Positions 51,349-60,983 of a stretch of DNA of 64,000 nucleotides are shown here, in pieces. Under the pieces are notes generated by a model that had not been told where the DNA came from, did not search any database, and was given only the letters and a program-made list of their open reading frames with translations. The stretch is from Cryobacterium glucosi (GTDB taxonomy: Bacteria; Actinomycetota; Actinomycetes; Actinomycetales; Microbacteriaceae): contig NZ_SOFS01000007.1 in the NCBI RefSeq assembly GCF_004402235.1, positions 83,946 to 147,945 on the forward strand. Reading direction: 5' to 3'. Numbering within the stretch: the stretch's first letter is position 1; every line of letters starts with the position of its first letter. The translations under genes were made by a program, and so were the position numbers.

Positions 51349-52746
51349 ATGCACCCCGCCGCGTCCCCTCATCCTACAAAAGCGCCCAAACGCCCCGTAG
51401 CCGTCGACCTTTTTGCCGGCGCCGGAGGACTTTCGCTGGGGCTCGAACAGGCGGGTTTCGACGTGGTTACTTCCGTCGAATACGATCCAGTGCACGCAAC
51501 TACTCATGCCTTCAATTTTCCTCTCACTGATGTACTTTGTGACGACATCGGCAAACTCCCCGTCGACGCGTTGCGGCGGTCCGTGCAGCGAGGATGGGAG
51601 AACCATCATCCGGCTGAGCCTTGGGACGGGACGGTCGACCTTGTCGCCGGTGGGCCTCCGTGTCAGGGCTTCTCTTGGATTGGCAAGCGTCGAGTGGACG
51701 ATGCGCGGAATGACCTGATCTTCCATTTCTTCCGTTTAGTGAACTCTCTTCGACCAAAATACTTCCTCATGGAAAACGTGCCAGGGATCACCGCCGGCGA
51801 ACACAAGGAACTTCTAGCGGACCTAGTCTCGAAGTTTGAGGATGCGGGTTACGTGGTGCCCAAACCACAGATCCTCAACGCCGCGCACTACGGCGTTCCC
51901 CAGGATCGTCGCCGGTTCATGCTCCTCGGCTATCGCAATGACGTGAATCCCGTCTCGCACCCCGCACCCATCTTTCAACCCGTACGACCGGTACGTAGCA
52001 CATTGTCCGCTCAACTCGATGGCCTGCCGCTTGGCGCAAGCGTTTGGGACGCGATTGGGGACCTGCCCGATTTGGACGCATTTCCGGCGTTGGCGAGCTC
52101 GGACAAAGTTAAACTGACGTCAACGCAGCGAAAGAAGATGGAGCTTGCTTCGTCCGCCTACGCGCGTATGCTTTGCGGGATCGACGAAGACCCCACTGAC
52201 TTTAGTCACCCGCGTGCGGGGATGTCGGGCTGGCTCACTTCAAGCTGGCAGACGCAGCATACCCAAACGTCTATCGATAGATTTGCTGCAACCGAGCAAG
52301 GCAAGACCGAGAAGATTAGCCGCTTCCTGCGACTTTCTGAAGGTGGGCTCTGCAACACGCTCCGTGCTGGTACTGGCGGTGAGCGAGGCGCGCATACTTC
52401 ACCCCGCCCGCTTCATCCGCGCTTGGCCCGCGTGATTTCTGTTCGCGAAGCGGCTCGCCTTCACTCGTTCCCCGACTGGTTCCGGCTTCACTCGACGAAA
52501 TGGAATGGGTTCCGGCAGATTGGGAACGCAGTTCCTCCGATCTTCGGTCGAGCGCTGGGTCGCGCGGTCATCGAGGCCCTTGGCGTCGAGGCCGTCAAAC
52601 CGACTATTGAGCTCGATTTGCCCGACGAAAAACTCCTCTACATGGCAATGGGAGAGGCAACCCGATTCGCAGGCGCGACGCATGAGTCCATTCCGAAATC
52701 GCGCCGCCAATCGCGGGAGCTCCTCGAGCTTGCCGCTGCGGTCTGA
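51349..52746 (+). CDS. dcm: DNA cytosine-5 methyltransferase
   Basis: 465 residues. Motif I VDLFAGAGGLSLGLEQAGF (SAM site), motif IV AGGPPCQGFSWIG with the catalytic Cys, motif VI FLMENVPGI (ENV), motif VIII PQDRRRFMLLG, motif X QIGNAVPPIFGRALG. The target-recognition region lies at about 230-360. The ATG is 6 nt after TAGTCT, so leaderless. It pairs with the restriction-like gene 9 nt downstream and with vsr. Protects the host DNA from the cognate enzyme. Confidence 0.94.
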   Translation: MHPAASPHPTKAPKRPVAVDLFAGAGGLSLGLEQAGFDVVTSVEYDPVHATTHAFNFPLTDVLCDDIGKLPVDALRRSVQRGWENHHPAEPWDGTVDLVAGGPPCQGFSWIGKRRVDDARNDLIFHFFRLVNSLRPKYFLMENVPGITAGEHKELLADLVSKFEDAGYVVPKPQILNAAHYGVPQDRRRFMLLGYRNDVNPVSHPAPIFQPVRPVRSTLSAQLDGLPLGASVWDAIGDLPDLDAFPALASSDKVKLTSTQRKKMELASSAYARMLCGIDEDPTDFSHPRAGMSGWLTSSWQTQHTQTSIDRFAATEQGKTEKISRFLRLSEGGLCNTLRAGTGGERGAHTSPRPLHPRLARVISVREAARLHSFPDWFRLHSTKWNGFRQIGNAVPPIFGRALGRAVIEALGVEAVKPTIELDLPDEKLLYMAMGEATRFAGATHESIPKSRRQSRELLELAAAV

Positions 52747-52755
52747 GTCCGGATC

Positions 52756-53562
52756 ATGGCTACATCTACGAGCCGATACTCACAGCTTTTCGTCTATATT
52801 TTTGACCAGCACTATGTCGAGGGGTCGGAAGAGGTCGCTTTCCCTAGGACTGACCTTGCTATAGCTGCGGCTGCGTTGGAAATTGAGTTGCCCCTCAACT
52901 TGGGCGACGTTATCTACACTTTCCGATATCGGTCTGAGATGCCCAGGTCAATCGCGGACCGCGCGCCCGAAGGGAAGATTTGGCACGTAGTCACAACGAG
53001 TCGAGCTCACTATGCGTTTAGGGCTGTTTTCGATATGGCACTTGAGCCGCGAGCGCTTTTGGCGGTCGTCAAGGTCCCTGATTCGACGCCAGGGATTATT
53101 CTTCAGCACGTGTTGAATTCAGAGCAAGCGCTCCTGGCCAAGGTGCGCTACAACCGTCTAATCGACCTCTTCACGGGCATCGTTTGCTACTCGCTTCAAA
53201 ACCACCTCCGCGCCACCATCTTGGACGGCGTGCAGATCGAGACCGACGAAATCTACCTTGGCGTTGACAAGCACGGCGTTCAATACGTGATACCTGTTGA
53301 GGCAAAGGGCGGTTCGGACAAGCTCAGCGTTGTGCAGATAAATCAAGACTTGGCTCTCGCGAAGGAGAAGTTTCCGGGTCTTGAGGTTCGACTTGTGGGC
53401 GTGCAATTTTTCGGCGACGGCGACGTCTATATGTTCTTGTTTGGGGAAAATATCGTCAGCCAGGAACTCGAAATACTCGATGAGAAGAGATTTCGATTGG
53501 TGGACTACGGGGACATCAGCGTTGAGGAGCTTGCCTCCTACAGGGAAAACCTCGCACGCTAG
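52756..53562 (+). CDS. Predicted type II restriction endonuclease (PD-(D/E)xK)
   Basis: 268 residues. The region TDEIYLGVDKHGVQYVIPVEAKGG holds an Asp and the ExK pair (EAK, about 178-180) of a PD-(D/E)xK nuclease, followed by LSVVQINQDLALAKEKFPGLEVRLVGVQFF. It starts 9 nt after the methyltransferase stop, as cognate restriction genes do. Specificity unknown. Confidence 0.75.
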   Translation: MATSTSRYSQLFVYIFDQHYVEGSEEVAFPRTDLAIAAAALEIELPLNLGDVIYTFRYRSEMPRSIADRAPEGKIWHVVTTSRAHYAFRAVFDMALEPRALLAVVKVPDSTPGIILQHVLNSEQALLAKVRYNRLIDLFTGIVCYSLQNHLRATILDGVQIETDEIYLGVDKHGVQYVIPVEAKGGSDKLSVVQINQDLALAKEKFPGLEVRLVGVQFFGDGDVYMFLFGENIVSQELEILDEKRFRLVDYGDISVEELASYRENLAR

Positions 53563-53842
53563 GTAGCCCGGCCTTACCTCCGTGCCAGCCAAGGCCAACA
53601 AAGCGCAATTCGCAAAGGTGCTTCGATAAAACGAAGGCCGTTAGCAATCATCCAGTGCTTTCTCGCAGGATTCGCCGGCAATAGCTCCCCCGTTATTGAG
53701 CCCAGTGGAATGGGTGTCTCGACGGCTCTTCCTCGCGGTGAGAATGCATTGTCCTAGGCTGCGACTTCAACGCGGTCTTCAGATTAGGTACGAGCTTTCA
53801 TCCAATCGAGTTCCGCGTCGAACCGAAGGACGGAAAGCTTCA
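53563..53842. other. Cargo gap near the right end
   Basis: No convincing gene. The plus-strand frame at 53696-54004 lacks a ribosome site and runs antisense to the regulator at 53843. Confidence 0.4.
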
Positions 53843-54109
53843 TCACCTTGGCCAGAGGGGGATGCCGAGACCAGCCTCGAGCTTCGCAATTGTTTCGAGA
53901 TCAGGCCAGTTTCGACCGTCGAGGATGGACGTGACTGTCGCGTGCACGAGCCCACAATCTTTTGCGGCCGTGCGAATGCTCCGGCTGCCGATGGCCGTCC
54001 TTAGATTCAGGGCGAACTGCCTGGCCACTTCGCCGGTCGGGCTCAATGACGGTGAGTTTGGCCATGATTCAGTGAGCTCGTAGGGCCTGGCTCGAATTGA
54101 CCTAGCCAC
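53843..54109 (-). CDS. Small Xre-like helix-turn-helix protein
   Basis: 88 residues. ALNLRTAIGSRSIRTAAKDCGLVHATVTSILDGRNWPDLETIAKLEAGLGIPLWP is an Xre helix-turn-helix (recognition helix HATVTSILDG). The GTG start has no strong ribosome site; TTG 27 codons in is an alternative. Closest gene to the right transposon end; it may control the restriction module. Confidence 0.65.
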   Translation of the reverse strand: MARSIRARPYELTESWPNSPSLSPTGEVARQFALNLRTAIGSRSIRTAAKDCGLVHATVTSILDGRNWPDLETIAKLEAGLGIPLWPR

Positions 54110-54166
54110 GTTCGGTGACCGCAGCCAACCGTGGTGTGAACGAATCTTTCAGGTTCGCCACCTCCG

Positions 54167-54213
54167 AGTCTCACCTTGCCTGGGAAAAGTCTCATTTTGC
54201 TTGGGAACTGACA
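54167..54213. repeat. Right transposon end with two TnsB-site-like repeats
   Basis: AGTCTCAC (54167-54174) and AGTCTCAT (54188-54195), 21 bp apart, are inverted copies of the left-end TGAGACT cores. The terminus GAACTGACA is the complement of TGTCAGTTC. Confidence 0.8.
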
Positions 54214-54218
54214 CACGG
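54214..54218. repeat. Right 5-bp target-site duplication (CACGG)
   Basis: Directly follows the right end and directly abuts the discriminator base of tRNA-Gly at 54219. Confidence 0.88.
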
Positions 54219-54289
54219 AGCGGATGACGGGAATCGAACCCGCGCTATCAGCTTGGGAAGCTGAAGTTCTACCATTGAACTACATCCGC
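54219..54289 (-). tRNA. tRNA-Gly, anticodon CCC
   Basis: 71 nt cloverleaf: acceptor GCGGATG/CATCCGC, D-stem GTTC/GAAC, anticodon stem TCAGC/GCTGA with loop TTCCCAA (anticodon 54257-54255), T-arm CGGGTTCGATTCCCG, discriminator U. CCA is not encoded. The transposon's right target duplication begins at the next base, so the gene is intact but its 3' flank has been replaced. Confidence 0.95.
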
Positions 54290-54361
54290 GCGTCCGGCCG
54301 CGGGCAGTGCCTGCACCGGAACCGTGCCAGCATATCAAGTCCTCGCCGTTAGGCTGGACCC

Positions 54362-54964
54362 GTGCTGCTCTCCGATCGTGATATCAAGGCCGAAATCGAC
54401 GCGGGACGTATCGGGCTCGAGCCCTACGCTCCGGAGATGATCCAGCCGTCGAGCGTCGACGTGCGCATCGACCGGTACTTCCGGTTGTTCGACAACCACA
54501 AGTACCCCTATATCGATCCGGCCGAGGACCAGCCCGAACTCACCCGGCTGATCGAGATCCCCCACGACGAACCGTTCATCCTGCACCCCGGTGAATTCGT
54601 GCTCGGCTCCACCTATGAAAAGGTCAGCCTCGCCGACACGATCGCGGCCCGCCTCGAGGGCAAGAGCTCGCTCGGCCGCCTCGGCCTCCTCACCCACTCG
54701 ACGGCCGGATTCATCGACCCGGGCTTCACCGGCCACGTGACCCTCGAGCTCAGCAACGTGGCCACCCTGCCGATCAAGCTCTGGCCCGGCATGAAGATCG
54801 GCCAGCTCTGCTTCTTCCAGCTGAGCTCGGCCGCCGAACGCCCGTACGGCTCGAGCCAGTACAGCTCGCGCTACCAGGGCCAGCGCGGGCCGACGGCGTC
54901 GCGCTCCTTCCAGAACTTCCACCGCACGGATGTCTTGATCGCCCCGACGACGGACGTGCAGTAG
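54362..54964 (+). CDS. dcd: dCTP deaminase (bifunctional Dcd-Dut type)
   Basis: 200 residues. [71 protein letters not shown] (catalytic and nucleotide-binding region), and QNFHRTDV. The HSTAG..DPGF arrangement is that of the actinobacterial enzyme, which also hydrolyses dUTP. GTG start exactly 6 nt after TAGGCT, leaderless. Confidence 0.94.
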   Translation: MLLSDRDIKAEIDAGRIGLEPYAPEMIQPSSVDVRIDRYFRLFDNHKYPYIDPAEDQPELTRLIEIPHDEPFILHPGEFVLGSTYEKVSLADTIAARLEGKSSLGRLGLLTHSTAGFIDPGFTGHVTLELSNVATLPIKLWPGMKIGQLCFFQLSSAAERPYGSSQYSSRYQGQRGPTASRSFQNFHRTDVLIAPTTDVQ

Positions 54965-55060
54965 CCGCAACCCCCGTTCCGCCCCCGCCGGAAAAGTCCT
55001 GATCCAGAGCGAGAGGACGGGTTCACACGGGCGCAACATGCGGCCGGTAAAATCGGGAGC

Positions 55061-55594
55061 ATGACGACGACATCCGTACCCGGTTTTGCCGAGGCGCTCA
55101 TCGCGCCCGGCCCGACGCCCGAATACCCGGGCCGGATGCGTCGCTTCGGCCAGCTCGTCGGCAGCTGGGCCGCGAAGGGCTCACGCCTCGACGAAGCGAC
55201 CGGCGACTGGCACGAGCGTCAGTTCACCTGGATCGTCGAGTTCGTGCTCGACGGGCGTGCGGTGCAGGACGTCGAGATCGTCGATGTCCCCGTGAGCGAC
55301 ACGCATCCCGACGGACGGGAAACCGTGGCCATGGCCGTGCGCGTCTACGACCCGCACGCGGGCGCCTGGCGGGTCAGCTATTTCGCCCCCGCCATCGGCG
55401 AGTACTGCCACCTCGTGGCAACCCCGCACCGCAACGGGCTGCGCCAGGACGGTACCGGCACCGACGGCCGGCCGATCCGCTGGAACTTCGTGTCCATCAC
55501 CGCGGACGCCTACTCCTGGGAGGGCTGGGTCTCCAACGACGAGGGCGCGACCTGGGAGCTCGTCGAGCACAACGAGGCCACCCGCATCCGCTGA
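55061..55594 (+). CDS. Conserved hypothetical protein, DUF1579/lipocalin-like
   Basis: 177 residues. FGQLVGSWAAKGSRLDEATGDWHERQFTWIVEFVLDGRAVQDVEIV and RVSYFAPAIGEYCHL suggest a small beta-barrel. No catalytic motif. The ATG is 7 nt after TAAAAT, so probably leaderless. Monocistronic. Confidence 0.68.
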   Translation: MTTTSVPGFAEALIAPGPTPEYPGRMRRFGQLVGSWAAKGSRLDEATGDWHERQFTWIVEFVLDGRAVQDVEIVDVPVSDTHPDGRETVAMAVRVYDPHAGAWRVSYFAPAIGEYCHLVATPHRNGLRQDGTGTDGRPIRWNFVSITADAYSWEGWVSNDEGATWELVEHNEATRIR

Positions 55595-55601
55595 CCGGCA
55601 G

Positions 55602-56048
55602 CTACCGGGCCACTCGCTCCCGGATCGGCTCCAGATCCCGCACCACGCCGGGTGCGAGGCCCAGCAGGGCGTAGACGGCGATCAGTTCGAGTGCGCCGAG
55701 GCTGAAGTAGATCGTCTGCAGGTCAGCGTACTGCCTGATCAGGGCGATCTCCACGAAGATCCAGATCATCATGCCGAAACCTGCAACGACGGTCGCGATC
55801 AGTGCCCAGTCCTTGCGGCGCAGCAGGCCGATCGCCGCCAGGAGCTGGGTACCGCCTGCGACAACGCCGAGCACGAGCCCCGGAACGAAGTAGGACGTGA
55901 ACGGTGTGCCCTCGAGGTAGGCCAGCGGCAATCCGCCGCCGTTGAACCCGGAGCAGAGAACCATCCCTGCGAAGGCCGATACCGCTCCGAACAGGAGCAG
56001 ACCGATCAGGATGCCGCGGACCAGCGCGGCGGAGACGCTGAGTTTCAT
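55602..56048 (-). CDS. Small four-helix membrane protein
   Basis: 148 residues with four transmembrane helices (ALVRGILIGLLLFGAVSAFAG; TSYFVPGLVLGVVAGGTQLLAAIGLL; WALIATVVAGFGMMIWIFVEIALI; LGALELIAVYALLGLAPGV). Similar to uncharacterised actinobacterial membrane proteins. GAGGTTCCCGAC precedes the ATG. 68 nt after 56117 on the same strand. Confidence 0.72.
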   Translation of the reverse strand: MKLSVSAALVRGILIGLLLFGAVSAFAGMVLCSGFNGGGLPLAYLEGTPFTSYFVPGLVLGVVAGGTQLLAAIGLLRRKDWALIATVVAGFGMMIWIFVEIALIRQYADLQTIYFSLGALELIAVYALLGLAPGVVRDLEPIRERVAR

Positions 56049-56116
56049 GTCGGGAACCTCTCACTTTCTCCCGAGCATATTCCCGAACTCACCGCGCCGC
56101 CGGCCACGGCATTCCG

Positions 56117-56917
56117 CTAGAGCGAGAAGGGAAAGCCCAGATCTGCAGGATATTCTCCGAGAGAGGTGAGCTGGGTCGCCGAGCGCTGCAGCGCGGCGAG
56201 GGTGAGGCCGAGCGTGCCCGGTCCGAAGCTCACCCGGGAGACGCCGAGCTCGGCCAGACGGGCCAGGGGAACGGCGCCCGGGTGCCCGATCACGGAGATG
56301 CGGCCGTTGACCTCGTCGAGGGCCCGCTTGACCTTGTCCTCGTCCCCGAGGCCGAGGAAGAAGATCACGTCGGCGCCCGCGTCGAGATACGCGTTGGCGC
56401 GGGCCACGGCCTCGTCCCATTCGCCGCCGCCGGCCAGGGTGTCCACCCGGGCGTTGATCACGAGCGGCACGCCCGCGGCGTCGGCCCCGGTGCGCGCGGC
56501 GGCCACCCGGGCTGCCGCGGTCGCGATGTCGTACTGCGGTGCCTTCGCGGCGCCGATCGAGTCCTCGAGGTTGATGCCCGAGGCGCCGGCCTCCTCGACG
56601 AGGCGACGGACGTTGCGGGCGACGCCGGCGGCATCCGCTGCGTACCCCTTCTCGAAGTCGACCGACACCGGCAGGTCGACCGCGCCGATGATGATGCGTG
56701 CCGCCGCGATCGCCTCGTCGACCGTGAGCCCGCCGCCGTCTTCGAGGCCACGCACATTGGACACGGAGTGCGAGGCCGTTGCCAGGGCCCGCACGCCGGG
56801 CGCCTCCGACACGATCTTCGCGGTGATGGCGTCCCAGACGTTCGTCACGATGAGCGGTGTGCCCGGGACATGGAGCGCGTTGAGAAGTTCGGCCTTCTGG
56901 ATCTGCTGAGTTGTCAT
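56117..56917 (-). CDS. Isocitrate lyase / PEP phosphonomutase superfamily protein
   Basis: 266-residue TIM barrel. PLIVTNVWDAITAKIV, LPVSVDFEKGYAAD (in place of DADTGYG), GINLEDSIG (metal Glu/Asp), VINARVDTL and DVIFFLGLGDEDKV. Members are 2-methylisocitrate lyases, oxaloacetate hydrolases or carboxyvinyl-carboxyphosphonate mutases; this branch is uncharacterised. GGAGAG precedes the ATG. Confidence 0.83.
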   Translation of the reverse strand: MTTQQIQKAELLNALHVPGTPLIVTNVWDAITAKIVSEAPGVRALATASHSVSNVRGLEDGGGLTVDEAIAAARIIIGAVDLPVSVDFEKGYAADAAGVARNVRRLVEEAGASGINLEDSIGAAKAPQYDIATAAARVAAARTGADAAGVPLVINARVDTLAGGGEWDEAVARANAYLDAGADVIFFLGLGDEDKVKRALDEVNGRISVIGHPGAVPLARLAELGVSRVSFGPGTLGLTLAALQRSATQLTSLGEYPADLGFPFSL

Positions 56918-56993
56918 CTCTCCAGCCTGACAAAGATGCCGCCCGTGGGCGAGATCACAGCGGATGTCCAGTCGATGAACAGAGATCGCCCAG

Positions 56994-58313
56994 CTACCCG
57001 AGCGGGTGCTGCTTCGCCTTCACCGGGATCAGCATCAGCAGCCCGACCAGGAGCACGAGCGCGATGCCGAGGATGCCCCAGACCTGGCTGCCCGAGACGC
57101 TGACGAACAGGGCGAAGAGCGTTGGTGCGAGGAAGGTCGCCGCCTTGCCGGTCGTCGCGTAGAGGCCGAAGATCTCGCCCTCGCGCCCGGCCGGGATGCC
57201 ACGGGCGAGGAAGCTGCGGCTCGCGGACTGGGCCGGGCCGACGAACACGCACATCAGCAGGCCGAAGATCCAGAACATGGTCGCGCCGCCGGTGGCGAAG
57301 AAGAAGACGGCGAGGCCGGCGACGATGGTACCGGACAGGGCGACCACCATCACGTTCTTGGCCCCGAGGCGGTCGTCGAGGCGGCCGACGAGCACGGTGG
57401 AGATGCCGGCGATGACGTTGGCGACGATCGCGAAGATGATCACGTCGCCGCTCGAGAAACCGAAGGTGCCGGCCGCGAGGATGCCGCCGAACTGGAACAC
57501 CCCGGTGAGGCCGTCGCGGAAGACCGCGCTCGCGATCAGGAAGAGCGCCAGCTGGCGGTCGCCGCGCCAGAGTGCGGCCACGTCGCGCCCGAGCAGTACA
57601 TAGGAGCGGAAGAAGCCGACCCGCTCGCGCCGGGCGGCGGTGGGAGCCGCGTACTCGGGCACCCGGAAGAGCAGCGGCAGGGCGAACAGGCCGAACCAGG
57701 CTGCCGCGATGAGCATTGACACCCGCACCGACAGCCCGTTTGCGTCGGTGACGCCGAAAAGACCGACGTCGGGGTGGATGAAGCCGAAGTAAAGGATGAG
57801 CAGCAGCACGATGCCGCCGAAGTAGCCCATCGACCAGCCGAATCCGCTGACCCTGCCGATCGTCTTCGGCGTGGAGACCTGGCCGAGCATCGCGTTGTAG
57901 TTGACGGTCGCGAATTCGTAGAACACGGTCCCGGCGGCGAGGAGGATCAGTCCGAGCAGCAGGAAGTCGGGCGAGGCCTGCACGAAGAACATCGCGGCGG
58001 TGAGGCCGACGACGATGAAGGTGTTCACGCCGAGCCAGAGTTTCCGGCGACCGGAGGCATCGGAGCGCTGCCCCGTGATCGGCGCGAGCAGGGCCACGAG
58101 CAGGCCTGCGATCGCGAGCGCCCAGCCGAGCTGGGCCGAGATGACATCCTTGTCGCCGAACGACGACCCGGTGAGGTACACCGTGAAGACGAAGGTCGTG
58201 ACGACGGCGTTGAATGCGGCCGAACCGCCGTCCCAGAGGCTCCAGGCGATCACGCCGCGCCCGGCCGGGGTGGGGTGATCTGCCGTGCCGCGCTGTTCCG
58301 CTGTCCCAGTCAT
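56994..58313 (-). CDS. MFS transporter, UMF1/Atg22-like
   Basis: 439 residues, 12 helices. VIAWSLWDGGSAAFNAVVTTFVFTVYLTG is the UMF1-family start, ITGQRSDASGRRKLWL the loop 2-3 motif, TVFYEFATVNYNAML and RVSGFGWSMGYFGGI follow. The start is the ATG at 58313, exactly 6 nt after TACTCT on the minus strand; the longer frame to 58388 would run into the dnaK control region. Confidence 0.86.
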   Translation of the reverse strand: MTGTAEQRGTADHPTPAGRGVIAWSLWDGGSAAFNAVVTTFVFTVYLTGSSFGDKDVISAQLGWALAIAGLLVALLAPITGQRSDASGRRKLWLGVNTFIVVGLTAAMFFVQASPDFLLLGLILLAAGTVFYEFATVNYNAMLGQVSTPKTIGRVSGFGWSMGYFGGIVLLLILYFGFIHPDVGLFGVTDANGLSVRVSMLIAAAWFGLFALPLLFRVPEYAAPTAARRERVGFFRSYVLLGRDVAALWRGDRQLALFLIASAVFRDGLTGVFQFGGILAAGTFGFSSGDVIIFAIVANVIAGISTVLVGRLDDRLGAKNVMVVALSGTIVAGLAVFFFATGGATMFWIFGLLMCVFVGPAQSASRSFLARGIPAGREGEIFGLYATTGKAATFLAPTLFALFVSVSGSQVWGILGIALVLLVGLLMLIPVKAKQHPLG

Positions 58314-58368
58314 GCGCTCAGAGTAGTGGTCGCCGGGGAACAGTGGGGAAATTGATCGGGAATCCAAA

Positions 58369-58389
58369 GTTGAGTCACTCACACTCAAC
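58369..58389. promoter_or_regulatory. HAIR box 1 (HspR operator)
   Basis: GTTGAGT-N7-ACTCAAC, close to the HspR consensus CTTGAGT-N7-ACTCAAG. It lies 121 nt upstream of dnaK and 44 nt from the divergent MFS -10 box. Confidence 0.88.
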
Positions 58390-58431
58390 TTTCAGCTGGC
58401 TGGCTTGACTCCGATTTCGGGCGGTGCCACA

Positions 58432-58452
58432 CTTGAGTCAATACCGCTCAAC
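58432..58452. promoter_or_regulatory. HAIR box 2 (HspR operator)
   Basis: CTTGAGT-N7-GCTCAAC, one mismatch in the right half-site, 58 nt upstream of dnaK and 63 bp (six helical turns) from HAIR box 1. Confidence 0.87.
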
Positions 58453-58509
58453 TCTGGTCGATCATACCGATTGTCCCGTTGAGCTCACACTTTGAAGGAG
58501 AACGCACAC

Positions 58510-60377
<1,868 letters not shown>

Positions 60378-60378
<1 letters not shown>

Positions 60379-60983
60379 TGGCCAAGGACAAGGGTCCGGT
60401 CAACGGGCCGTCCGACGAAGAGGTGGAGCCGGTCGCCGCGGAGGAATCTGCGGCAGCCGAGGCGTCCGCCGAATCCGAGGCCGCTGCATCCGCTGAGGGC
60501 ATCGAGGAAGACGAGCTGACGGTCCAGGACATCCTGGACGCCGCCACGCGCGAGGTCGCAGAGCCGACGAGTGAACATCTCGCCGACCTCAAGCGGGTCA
60601 CCGCCGAGTACGCGAACTATCGCAAGCGCACCGAGGCGAACCGCGAGATCGAGCGTGAGCGCGTGACCGTGGACGTCGTCAAGGGCCTGATCCCGGTGCT
60701 CGACGACCTGGACCGTGCCGAGAAGCACGGCGACCTCGTCGCAGACACCGCATTCAGCACCATCGCAGCCAAACTGCGCACGAGCGTGGAGCGCCTCGGC
60801 GTGAAGCCGTTCGGCACGGTCGGCGAACCGTTCGACCCCACCGTGCATGAGGCCATCTTCCAGATGCCTACGCCCGATGTGACGGTCGACACGGTCGGCG
60901 AGGTGGTCGAGACCGGCTATTTCCTGGGCTCGACGCTGCTGCGTGTTGCCAAGGTCGTAGTCCAGGTACCGAGCGATGGCTAG
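60378..60983 (+). CDS. grpE: Nucleotide exchange factor GrpE
   Basis: 201 residues. Ala/Glu-rich disordered N-terminus (about 1-55), coiled coil (LADLKRVTAEYANYRKRTEANREIERERV), then the beta domain (GVKPFGTVGEPFDPTVHEAIFQMP..VVETGYFLGSTLLRVAKVVV). Releases ADP from DnaK. Overlaps dnaK by 1 nt and dnaJ by 8 nt. Confidence 0.96.

Larger units (their letters stand above)
39848..54213. mobile_element. Tn7-like transposon (TnsA-TnsB-TnsC-TniQ) inserted at tRNA-Gly
   Basis: 14,366 bp. Left end TGTGAGTTC and inverted right end TGTCAGTTC match at 8 of 9 bases and both start TGT. CACGG is duplicated at both sides. Repeated TGAGACT cores lie inside each end. tnsA-tnsB-tnsC-tniQ are all present and intact on the minus strand at the left end. 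Cargo (45,850-54,110) is visibly less GC-rich than the flanks and is rich in defence-type genes. The right end abuts the 3' end of tRNA-Gly(CCC). All core genes are open and overlap or abut each other, so the element may be active. Confidence 0.92.

Noticed and set aside
51270..51350. Longer Vsr start at the ATG complementary to 51348-51350
   Set aside because: It would overlap the methyltransferase start codon and its -10 box. TTG at 51269 has a good AAGGAG.
53696..54004. Plus-strand ORF of 102 residues near the right end
   Set aside because: No ribosome site or motif, and antisense to a helix-turn-helix gene.
40031..54213. CRISPR-associated transposon
   Set aside because: No cas gene and no repeat-spacer array anywhere in the element. 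Target choice is better explained by the TniQ fusion.
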